Positions 18,620 through 26,600 of a stretch of DNA of 34,605 nt are shown piece by piece; within the stretch, counting starts at the first letter, position 1; each line of letters opens with the position of its first letter. Below the pieces are notes generated by a model. The model had not been told where the DNA came from. It saw nothing but the letters and a program-made list of their open reading frames with translations, and did no database searches. The DNA is from Sporobacter termitidis (GTDB lineage Bacteria > Bacillota > Clostridia > Oscillospirales > Oscillospiraceae). The translations under genes and the position numbers were made by a program. The stretch is taken from positions 1 through 34,605 of the forward strand of contig JAJUHI010000004.1 in NCBI GenBank assembly GCA_029267955.1, given 5' to 3'.

Positions 18620-19501
18620 TTGCAGGGCGTCAAGATTTCCTTTCCCATGTTCGGCGACCGTTTCGTTATAGACCCGCCCACCTATTTCACGGTGTTTTCC
18701 CGACCTGTCTACTGGTATGCCGTCATCGTCACCCTCGGCTTTATCCTAGCTGCCGCCTATATTCTCAAAAGGCGGCGGACCTTCGGCCTTACCCAGGACA
18801 ACATCCTAGACATGTTTCTCATAGCCGTCCCTTGCGGCCTCATCGGCGCCCGGCTCTACTATGTGGCCTTTAATCTAGAGAACTACACCGGGCCCGGCAA
18901 CTGGCTCAACATCTTCAAGATCTGGGAGGGCGGCCTGGCCATTTACGGCGGCATCATCGCCGCGGCCGTGGGAATCTGGATTTACGGGCGGCGCAAAAAA
19001 ATCCCCGCCGGCGTCCTTTTTGACGCGGGCGCGCTGGGCCTGCTCATCGGGCAGGCCGTCGGCCGCTGGGGCAATTTCATCAACCGCGAGGCTTACGGCG
19101 GCGAAACGGACCTGCCCTGGAAAATGGGACTGACGACGGCCGGACGGACAATCTACGTCCACCCCACATTTTTGTATGAATCCCTGTGGAACCTGCTCGG
19201 CTTACTCCTGCTTCATATATTCTCGAAGACCCGCAGAAAATATGACGGGCAGCTGTTTCTGATGTACGCCGCCTGGTACGGGCTGGGCCGCTTTTTCATC
19301 GAGGGCCTGCGGACGGACAGCCTGTATTTGCCGGGCACGGACATCCGTATATCGCAGCTGGTGGCCGCCCTCACCTTCTGCATCGCGGTCTACTTTCTCC
19401 TGCGCAACCGCCTGCGGAAAACGCCGGACCGTCGCCTGTACGCGCAGACCGTACAGGAAGCGCCGGATGCACCCCCGGCAAAAGACGGCCCCGGCGGATG
19501 A
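18620..19501 (+). CDS. lgt: Prolipoprotein diacylglyceryl transferase (TTG start)
   Basis: GGLAIYGGIIAA, GQAVGRWGNFINREAYGG, HPTFLYESLWNL; aaggaggtttcctaTTG. Confidence 0.93.
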   Translation: MQGVKISFPMFGDRFVIDPPTYFTVFSRPVYWYAVIVTLGFILAAAYILKRRRTFGLTQDNILDMFLIAVPCGLIGARLYYVAFNLENYTGPGNWLNIFKIWEGGLAIYGGIIAAAVGIWIYGRRKKIPAGVLFDAGALGLLIGQAVGRWGNFINREAYGGETDLPWKMGLTTAGRTIYVHPTFLYESLWNLLGLLLLHIFSKTRRKYDGQLFLMYAAWYGLGRFFIEGLRTDSLYLPGTDIRISQLVAALTFCIAVYFLLRNRLRKTPDRRLYAQTVQEAPDAPPAKDGPGG

Positions 19502-19546
19502 AAATGTTAGGAAGCACTGGCACGACAAGTAAAACGGAGGTTTGCA

Positions 19547-20083
19547 ATGTCTAATTTTGAAGAGCTCAAACAACGGGCAAAAGACGCCGTGGAATCCATC
19601 GCCGACAAGTCGATCGAGCTGTACAAGGCCACGGAGGAAAAAACGAAGCTGCTGGCCAAGACGACGAAGATTTCGGCTGAAATCACCATGGAAAAGGGCG
19701 CCCTGAGACGGCTGTACAGGGAAATCGGGCAGAAGTACTACGAAGCCCACAAGGAAGCGCCGGAACCGTCCCTGGAGCAGCTGTGCACCGAGGTCACCAC
19801 CACTTTGGCGCGCATTTCGGCCAAGCAGCGGGAAATCGAGGAGCTGCGCGAAGCCTGCGAGGCCGGCCGCCAGCCTGACGACGGCGTCGGAGACATCCAC
19901 GTGGAGATCATCCTGGAGGATGACGCCGACTGCCCGGAAGAGGAATCTCCCGCCCAGCCCGGCGCGGCGGAAGCTTCCGTAGAGCCGGAAGCGCCGGAGG
20001 CGCCGGACCCGGCGTCCGGCACGGACAGTCAGCCCTCCCGGCCCGATAACATCACCGAAATTCCGCCGCCGTTTAAAATGTGA
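19547..20083 (+). CDS. Hypothetical coiled-coil protein with acidic/Pro-rich C-terminal tail
   Basis: RBS cggagg; helical charged N-terminal region followed by DDADCPEEESPAQPGAAEASVEPEAPEAPDPA. Confidence 0.75.
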   Translation: MSNFEELKQRAKDAVESIADKSIELYKATEEKTKLLAKTTKISAEITMEKGALRRLYREIGQKYYEAHKEAPEPSLEQLCTEVTTTLARISAKQREIEELREACEAGRQPDDGVGDIHVEIILEDDADCPEEESPAQPGAAEASVEPEAPEAPDPASGTDSQPSRPDNITEIPPPFKM

Positions 20084-20540
20084 CAAACCGGACGGCCGAT
20101 GATGCCCCGTTTGCCCTAGCTTTAAGGCCGGGGCGGACGGGGTGTCGCCGCGTTCGCCGGCGCCTTTGCGCCCCGTACTTAAAGTTTCTTTCAAGCGTAC
20201 GTATAAAGAAAACGCCATTACTTAAAATAAGCTTCGTGCACCATGCACAACAGCTTACCCCCGCGTGTCGGAATTTCGCCTTTTATTTCGGTATTTTTGT
20301 ATGCTATCAGCGGTAAAATAAACCGATTGCCGAAGAAATTGCCTCATAAGGTATAGTTTTTGTATTTTTTAATGGCATTTTTGGAGTATTGAATGAAAGT
20401 GCCGTATAACAAGGCTTTTCCGCCCTTTCTAATATTTACTTCCCGGCTTTTGGATGATAGAATCATCTGAGCCCGGAGGTTTAATTATCCTGAATAGTTA
20501 CAATTAAGTCATGGTGCACCTTTATACGAAAGGAGTCATC

Positions 20541-21464
20541 ATGATGAAAGTAACTGACATTATGGCAAGGCGCATGGCGTTTTCCTTCGAGCTGTTTCCG
20601 CCGAAAACGGACGCCGGCATGGAAAAACTGATCGGGCCCGGCGGCGTGCTGGACCAGCTGTGCACGATGAGGCCCGACTATATCTCCTGCACCTACGGCG
20701 CCGGCGGCGGGAATGTGGGCAAGAACCTGGAGGTTCTCGACGCCATTAAGCAAAAGACCATCGGCGTCACGCACTTCACCTGTATCGGCAACACCCGCGA
20801 GGGTATCCGCGACCAGCTGCAGACCTATTTGGACCACGGTGTCGACCATATCCTCGCCCTGCGCGGCGACCTGCCCTTCGGCTGGACCGGGACAGGCGGT
20901 GACCTGCGCTACGCCACGGAGCTTGTCAAGTTTATCCGCGACACCTTCGGCGACAAGTTCACCATCGCCGTGGCCGGCTCCCCCGAAGGCCACATCCAGT
21001 GCCGCAGCCTGGAGGCCGACATCTCCTTCCTCAAGCAAAAGCAGGACGAGGGCGCGGACTTTATCATGACCCAGCTGTGCTGGGACATGGACCAGTTCCG
21101 GTACTGGCTGGACGCCATCCGCGCCGCCGGCGTCACCATGCCGGTGGATGTGGGCATCATGCCGGTGCTGGACGCGGCCGCCACCATCAACATGGCCCTC
21201 TCCAGAAACGGCTGCGTCATGCCCCGCCCCCTGTGCGAGATCATCTCAAAACACTGGATTTTCCCGAACCCCTTCGCCCCCGGCGAATCCGAGGAATCCA
21301 TCGCCGCCAAAAAAGCCGCCTTCAAGGAGGCGGGCCTCGAATATACCATCAGACTCATCGACGAATACCGCGTCTGCGGTATCCAGGGCATCCACCTGTA
21401 CGCGCTGAACAAGTACGAGGATGTGGCCCGCCTTGTGGCCGAGTCCGGCATCAAGGACCTTTAG
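20541..21464 (+). CDS. metF: Methylenetetrahydrofolate reductase
   Basis: MAFSFELFPPKTDAGMEKL, DYISCTYGAGGG, HFTCIGNTREGIRDQL, ILALRGDLP; RBS aaaggag just upstream of ATG 20541. Confidence 0.93.
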   Translation: MMKVTDIMARRMAFSFELFPPKTDAGMEKLIGPGGVLDQLCTMRPDYISCTYGAGGGNVGKNLEVLDAIKQKTIGVTHFTCIGNTREGIRDQLQTYLDHGVDHILALRGDLPFGWTGTGGDLRYATELVKFIRDTFGDKFTIAVAGSPEGHIQCRSLEADISFLKQKQDEGADFIMTQLCWDMDQFRYWLDAIRAAGVTMPVDVGIMPVLDAAATINMALSRNGCVMPRPLCEIISKHWIFPNPFAPGESEESIAAKKAAFKEAGLEYTIRLIDEYRVCGIQGIHLYALNKYEDVARLVAESGIKDL

Positions 21465-21541
21465 TCGGGAAACTGGCCGTCGTGCGGCTTACCGCCGCAC
21501 CGGCCGTTCAAATACAAGTCACATTTTAAGGAGGAAACCGC

Positions 21542-23299
21542 ATGCTTGACCCGACCAAATACAAAGACTGGCAAATCGCTGAAGAAGCCGAAAAGACTCT
21601 TCCCCCCGTGGATTATTTCCGTGAAAAGATGGGCCTTCTGCCCGATGAAATTATCCCGTACGGCAAGACCCCGAAGCTCGATTTCATTAAAATCATGAAC
21701 CGCCTGAAGGATAAGCCTGACGGCAAGCTCATCGAGGTCACCGCCATCACCCCCACCCCGCTGGGCGAAGGCAAGTCCACCACCTCCCTTGGCATCATTG
21801 AAGGCCTCGGCAAGCTGGGTAAGAACGTTGGCGGCTGCCTGCGTCAGCCCTCCGGCGCCCCCACCATGAACGTCAAGGGCACCGCGGCCGGCGGCGGCAA
21901 CGCGCTGCTGATCCCGATGACCGAGTTCTCCCTCGGCCTCACCGGCGATATCAACGACATCATGAACGCCCACAACCTGGCCATGGTCGCTCTCAACGCC
22001 CGTATGCAGCATGAGCGCAACTACACAGACGAGGAGCTGGCGCAGCGCGGCCTTAAGCGTCTGGACATCGACCCCGAGCGCGTTGAGTGGGGCTGGGTTA
22101 TCGACTTCTGCGCCCAGGGCCTGCGCAACATCCGGATCGGCATGGGCGGCAAGAACGACGGCTTTGAGATGAACTCCAAGTTCTCCGTGGCCGTCTCCTC
22201 CGAGCTGATGGCCATCCTCGCCATCGCCCGCGACCTCAGAGACCTCCGCGAGCGCATCAGCAAGATCGTTCTCGCCTACGACAAGAAGGGCAACCCCGTC
22301 ACCACGAGAGACCTTGAGGTCGACGGCGCAATGACCGCCTGGATGCGCAACACCATCAACCCGACCCTCTGCTACACCATCGAGCATCAGCCCTGCTTCG
22401 TGCACGCGGGCCCCTTCGCCAACATCGCCATCGGCCAGTCCTCCATCATCGGCGACCGGCTCGGCCTGAAGCTGTTCGACTACCATGTCACCGAGTCCGG
22501 CTTTGCCGCCGACATCGGCTTCGAGAAGTTCTGGAACGTCAAGTGCCGCCTGTCCGGCCTCAAGCCCAACGTCTCCATCATCGTTGCCACCATCCGCGCT
22601 CTGAAGATGCACGGCGGCGGCCCGGCTGTCGTGCCCGGACGTCCCATTCCCAAGGAGTACACCGAGCAGAACCTGGAGCTGCTTGAGAAGGGTACGGAAA
22701 ACCTGTTCCACCATGTCAACAACGTCCTCAAGTCCGGTATCAAGCCCGTTGTCTGCATCAACAAGTTCTACACCGATACCGACGAGGAAATCGCTCTGCT
22801 CAAGAAGCTCTGCGCCGAGAGAAACGTCCGCTGCGCTCTGTCCGAGCACTGGCAGTACGGCGGCGAGGGCGCCAGAGAGCTGGCCGAGATGGTCGTCGAG
22901 GCCTGCGAGGAGCCCGTGGACTTCAAGTATCTCTATCCGCTGGAGATGCCCCTGCGTCAGCGCGTCGAGCTCATCGCCAAGGAAGTTTACGGCGCCGACG
23001 GCGTCGACTGGGCGCCGCTGGCCATCGAGAAGGCCGAGCGCTTCGAGAGCGACCCGAAATACAAGAACTATTCCACTATGATGGTCAAGACCCACCTGTC
23101 CCTGTCCCACGACCCGACCCTCAAGGGCGTGCCCAAGAATTGGCGCCTGCCCATCCGCGACATCCTCGAGTACGGCGGCGCTGAATTCCTCTGCCCGATG
23201 GCCGGCACCATCAGCATGATGCCCGGCACCGGCTCCGACCCCGGCTATCGCCGCATCGACGTGGACGTCGAAACCGGCAAGGTTTCCGGCCTGTTCTAA
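21542..23299 (+). CDS. fhs: Formate--tetrahydrofolate ligase, divergent form resembling the C1-THF synthase type
   Basis: P-loop [72 protein letters not shown] aaggagg. Confidence 0.92.
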   Translation: MLDPTKYKDWQIAEEAEKTLPPVDYFREKMGLLPDEIIPYGKTPKLDFIKIMNRLKDKPDGKLIEVTAITPTPLGEGKSTTSLGIIEGLGKLGKNVGGCLRQPSGAPTMNVKGTAAGGGNALLIPMTEFSLGLTGDINDIMNAHNLAMVALNARMQHERNYTDEELAQRGLKRLDIDPERVEWGWVIDFCAQGLRNIRIGMGGKNDGFEMNSKFSVAVSSELMAILAIARDLRDLRERISKIVLAYDKKGNPVTTRDLEVDGAMTAWMRNTINPTLCYTIEHQPCFVHAGPFANIAIGQSSIIGDRLGLKLFDYHVTESGFAADIGFEKFWNVKCRLSGLKPNVSIIVATIRALKMHGGGPAVVPGRPIPKEYTEQNLELLEKGTENLFHHVNNVLKSGIKPVVCINKFYTDTDEEIALLKKLCAERNVRCALSEHWQYGGEGARELAEMVVEACEEPVDFKYLYPLEMPLRQRVELIAKEVYGADGVDWAPLAIEKAERFESDPKYKNYSTMMVKTHLSLSHDPTLKGVPKNWRLPIRDILEYGGAEFLCPMAGTISMMPGTGSDPGYRRIDVDVETGKVSGLF

Positions 23300-23314
23300 C
23301 TTTGTCTCCTGAAC

Positions 23315-23345
23315 GCTGTGCCGCCGCGAAAAGCGGCGGCACAGC
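23315..23345 (+). other. Perfect 13-bp intercistronic hairpin between fhs and fchA
   Basis: GCTGTGCCGCCGC-gaaaa-GCGGCGGCACAGC, not followed by a T tract. Confidence 0.7.
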
Positions 23346-23436
23346 GGGCCGCGCCATTTGGCATGGCCTATTTACAACGCGAATAGAATGCAATGTATAA
23401 ACGTTGCGTGTCCGCGAATCAGAAAGGAGAAAACAG

Positions 23437-24057
23437 ATGTCATTTGTCACTGTCAGCTGCGCGGAGTTTGTCGACGTGCTGGCCTCAAAAGCCCCCGTCC
23501 CCGGCGGCGGCGGCGCTTCCGCCCTGGTGGGCGCCATCGGCGCGGCGCTGGGCAATATGGTCGGCAGCCTGACCGTCGGTAAAAAGAAGTACGCCGACGT
23601 CGAGGCCGATATCATCGCCCTCATGGAGAAGACCACCGCGCTGCAAAAGGAGCTTCTGCGCCTTGTGGACCAGGACGCCGTCGTTTTTGAGCCGCTGTCC
23701 AAGGCTTACGGCATTCCGAAGGATGACCCCAACAGAGAAAAGATTATGGAAGAGGCGCTCAACGCCGCCTGTTCCGTTCCGCTGGATATCATGCGCTGCT
23801 GCGCCAAGGCCATCGACCTTGTCGCCGAATTTGCCGAAAAAGGCTCCGCCCTGGCCATCTCCGACGCCGCCGTCGGGGCCGTGTTCTTAAACGCCGCGCT
23901 CCAGGGCGCCAGCTTTAACGTCTTTATCAACACAAAATCCATGGTCGACCGCCAGAACGCCGAGAAGCTGGAGGCGGAGGCCGACGCCCTGCTGAAGGAA
24001 TACACGCAGAAGGCCGAGAGCATCGCCGCCGGCGTCTGCAAGAAATTAAGGAGCTGA
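23437..24057 (+). CDS. fchA: Methenyltetrahydrofolate cyclohydrolase (FTCD/FchA family)
   Basis: APVPGGGGASALVGAIGAALGNMVGSLTVG; ISDAAVGAVFLNAALQGA. ATG at 23437 with RBS aaaggag. Confidence 0.9.
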   Translation: MSFVTVSCAEFVDVLASKAPVPGGGGASALVGAIGAALGNMVGSLTVGKKKYADVEADIIALMEKTTALQKELLRLVDQDAVVFEPLSKAYGIPKDDPNREKIMEEALNAACSVPLDIMRCCAKAIDLVAEFAEKGSALAISDAAVGAVFLNAALQGASFNVFINTKSMVDRQNAEKLEAEADALLKEYTQKAESIAAGVCKKLRS

Positions 24058-24062
24058 TTACT

Positions 24063-24914
24063 ATGGCCGCTACGCTTTTGAAGGGCAAGGACGTTGCCGA
24101 TGCGCTGAACGCGAAAATGTCCGCCGATGTCGAGGCCTTAAAAGCCAAGGGCGTCACGCCCACGCTGGCCATCCTGCGCGTCGGCGAGAGACCGGACGAT
24201 ATCTCCTACGAAAAGGGCGCCATGAAGCGCTGCGAGTCCGTCGGCGTCGCCGTGAAGAACGTCGTGCTCCCGGCCGACGTTACCCAGGATGTGCTCATGA
24301 AGAGCGTCCAGGATCTCAACGAGGACAAAAACGTCCACGGCGTTTTGATTTTCCGTCCCCTGCCCAAGCATCTGGATGAGGAGGCCGTCCGCAATGCCCT
24401 CAAGCCCGAAAAGGACATCGACGGCATCACCGACGGTTCCCTTGCCGGCGTTTTCACCGGCAACGGCAACGGCTATCCCCCCTGCACGGCCCAGGCCTGC
24501 ATGGAAATCCTGGATTATTACAATATAGACTGCAAGGGCAAGCGCGCCGTCGTCATCGGCCGCAGCCTCGTCGTCGGCAAGCCCGCGGCTATTATGCTGA
24601 TGGGCAAAAACGCCACCGTCACCGTCTGCCATACGAAGACGGTCGACATGCCCAGCGTCTGCAGGAACGCTGAAATACTCATTGTTGCAGCCGGCAAAGC
24701 CAATGCCGTTACTAAAGATTACCTTTCTCCCGGACAGGTTGTCGTGGACGTGGGTATCAATATGACCGACGAAGGGAAGCTTTGCGGCGACGTGAAGTTC
24801 GACGACGCGGAGCCCATTGTCGGCGCGATTACGCCCGTTCCCGGCGGCGTGGGCACAGTCACAACATCGGTGCTTGTCTCGCATGTTGTGGAAGCTGCAA
24901 AAAAAACATTGTAA
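24063..24914 (+). CDS. folD: Methylenetetrahydrofolate dehydrogenase FolD, probably lacking cyclohydrolase activity
   Basis: PEKDIDGITDGSLAGV, VVIGRSLVVGKPAAIMLM, VVDVGINMTDEGKLCGDVKFD, ITPVPGGVGTVTTSVLVSH. Confidence 0.93.
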   Translation: MAATLLKGKDVADALNAKMSADVEALKAKGVTPTLAILRVGERPDDISYEKGAMKRCESVGVAVKNVVLPADVTQDVLMKSVQDLNEDKNVHGVLIFRPLPKHLDEEAVRNALKPEKDIDGITDGSLAGVFTGNGNGYPPCTAQACMEILDYYNIDCKGKRAVVIGRSLVVGKPAAIMLMGKNATVTVCHTKTVDMPSVCRNAEILIVAAGKANAVTKDYLSPGQVVVDVGINMTDEGKLCGDVKFDDAEPIVGAITPVPGGVGTVTTSVLVSHVVEAAKKTL

Positions 24915-24933
24915 AAAAGGGAGCAAATATGTT

Positions 24934-25764
24934 ATGATTATTATTGCTGAAAAATTGAACGGCTCCATACCTTCCTGCGGAAAGGCCATTGCCGAGCGCG
25001 ACGCCAACTATATCCGCGACTTTGCCAAGAAGCAGGCGGATGTTATCGACGGCGTCGAAGCCGGCGGCTTCATCGACGTGTGCGCTTCCGTCAAGGAAAA
25101 CGAATTTGAGACAATGAAGTGGATGCTGGACCTTGTTAAAGAGGTCACCGACTGCCCCATCTCGGTGGACAGCCCCGACGTCCGCGTCTGCGTCCAAGGC
25201 ATGCAGTACCTGGAAGAAAAGTACGGCGACAAAAAAGGTCTTTTCAACTCCGTGTCCGGCGAGGGCGACAAATTTGACGTGGCTTTCCCGGTCCTGGCCA
25301 AGAACAACTGGGACGTCATGATTCTGCTCTGCGACGATACGGGCATTCCCAAAACCGCCGCAAAGCGCATCGAGGTCTTTGAAACCGCGATGGCGAAGGC
25401 TAAGCAATACGGCATCGCAGAAAACCGCATCCACATCGACCCCCTGGTCGAGATGCTGTGCACCTCCGAAGACGGCATCGCCATGGTCGTCGAGGTCATG
25501 ACCCACATCAAGAAGAATTACCCGAAGGTCCACATCTCCGGCGCCGTTTCCAACATCTCCTTCAACCTGCCGGCCCGCAAGATTGTCAACATCGCTTTCA
25601 CCGTTCTGGCTATGAACGCCGGTATGGACAGCGCGGTTCTCGATCCGCTGAACCAGGACCTCATGGGCGTCATCTTTGCCACCGAGGCGCTGCTGGGCCG
25701 CGACGATATGTGCATGGAGTATATCGGCGCTTACCGTCAGGGCATCTTCGGCCAGAAAAAATAG
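24934..25764 (+). CDS. Methyltetrahydrofolate:corrinoid methyltransferase (DHPS-fold family)
   Basis: IIIAEKLNGSIPSCGKAI, LFNSVSGEGDKF, IDPLVEMLCTSEDG, ISGAVSNISFNLPARKIVNIAF. ATG 24934 with RBS aaaaagggagc; ORF-track start at 24817 lies inside folD. Confidence 0.88.
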   Translation: MIIIAEKLNGSIPSCGKAIAERDANYIRDFAKKQADVIDGVEAGGFIDVCASVKENEFETMKWMLDLVKEVTDCPISVDSPDVRVCVQGMQYLEEKYGDKKGLFNSVSGEGDKFDVAFPVLAKNNWDVMILLCDDTGIPKTAAKRIEVFETAMAKAKQYGIAENRIHIDPLVEMLCTSEDGIAMVVEVMTHIKKNYPKVHISGAVSNISFNLPARKIVNIAFTVLAMNAGMDSAVLDPLNQDLMGVIFATEALLGRDDMCMEYIGAYRQGIFGQKK

Positions 25765-25827
25765 CATTGCAGTTCTAGAGCGAGCGTCGCTTTATTATCA
25801 TTTTTCAAATTACAGGAGGTTTATCAC

Positions 25828-26469
25828 ATGTCAAAAATCAAGGAAGTCGCGAATGCCGTAGAGTTCGGCAAAGTCAAGCTTATTGAGGGTATTGTTCAGG
25901 AAGCTCTTGATGCCGGTGAAGACCCCAACGCCATTCTCAACGACGGCATGATCGCCGCTATGAGCGTCGTCGGCGCCAAGTTCCAGGCCAACGAGATCTT
26001 TGTCCCCGAAATGCTCGTCGCGGCGAAGACGATGAAAAAGGGCGTCGAGATCCTCAAGCCCCACCTGGCTGGCAACAGCGTCGGCAAGCACGGCAAATAC
26101 ATCATCGGCACCGTTGCGGGCGACCTGCACGATATCGGCAAAAACCTCGTTGCGCTGATGATTGAATCCGCCGGCTTCGAAGTGATCGACCTTGGCGTTG
26201 ACGTACCGGCCGAGAAGTTTGTTGAAGCGATCAAAGCCAACCCCGACTGCAAGGTCGTCGGCGCTTCCGCTCTTCTGACCACCACCATGGATTCCCTCCG
26301 CAACACCGTTCAGACGATGATCAACGCTGGCTGCAAGAACCAGGTCAAGATCATGGTCGGCGGCGCTCCCATCACCCAGGCCTGTGCCGACGAGATCGGC
26401 GCGGACGCTTACACCCCCGACGCCGGCGCTGCCGCCGTCAAGGCTGTCGAGCTGGTCACCAAAGGCTAA
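25828..26469 (+). CDS. Corrinoid (B12-binding) protein of a methyltransferase system
   Basis: GTVAGDLHDIGKNLVALMIESAGFEVIDLGVDVPAEKF (DxHDIGK B12 motif), ASALLTTTM, KIMVGGAPITQ; RBS caggagg. Confidence 0.95.
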   Translation: MSKIKEVANAVEFGKVKLIEGIVQEALDAGEDPNAILNDGMIAAMSVVGAKFQANEIFVPEMLVAAKTMKKGVEILKPHLAGNSVGKHGKYIIGTVAGDLHDIGKNLVALMIESAGFEVIDLGVDVPAEKFVEAIKANPDCKVVGASALLTTTMDSLRNTVQTMINAGCKNQVKIMVGGAPITQACADEIGADAYTPDAGAAAVKAVELVTKG

Positions 26470-26484
26470 ATTTAAACGCAAACC

Positions 26485-26515
26485 AAAACCCGGGTCGCCT
26501 GACCCGGGTTTTTCA
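26485..26515 (+). terminator. Intrinsic terminator after the corrinoid protein gene
   Basis: Perfect 12-bp stem AAAACCCGGGTC-gcct-GACCCGGGTTTT, then TTTC. Confidence 0.85.
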
Positions 26516-26520
26516 TTGCA

Positions 26521-26561
26521 GGGTCGCCCCTACGTAGGGCCCGCTGACCCCAGCGGGCCGC
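26521..26561. repeat. REP-like palindromic intergenic segment
   Basis: CCCTACGTAGGG palindrome (26528-26539) abutting GGCCCGCTG-accc-CAGCGGGCC hairpin (26538-26559). Confidence 0.45.
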
Positions 26562-26572
26562 ATATAAATCTA

Positions 26573-26595
26573 CAACCCGGCCGGCGGCCGGGTTG
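26573..26595 (-). terminator. Hairpin, likely terminator of the PocR/AraC gene
   Basis: CAACCCGGCC-ggc-GGCCGGGTTG 10-bp stem just past the minus-strand stop; weak T tract on the minus strand. Confidence 0.5.
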
Positions 26596-26600
26596 CGTCA

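Noticed and set aside
20084-20540. Possible THF riboswitch or clear sigma-A promoter upstream of metF
   Set aside because: Only a poor TTGCCG-19-TATAGT candidate and no recognisable riboswitch core were seen; not strong enough to list as a feature.
21461-23110. 549-aa minus-strand ORF opposite fhs
   Set aside because: Shadow ORF caused by high-GC codon bias. Fhs on the plus strand is unambiguous; the antisense product is low-complexity G/V/D/L-rich with no family motif.
24138-25767. Long minus-strand ORFs opposite folD and the corrinoid methyltransferase (24138-25007, 24859-25767)
   Set aside because: Antisense shadows of strongly supported genes.
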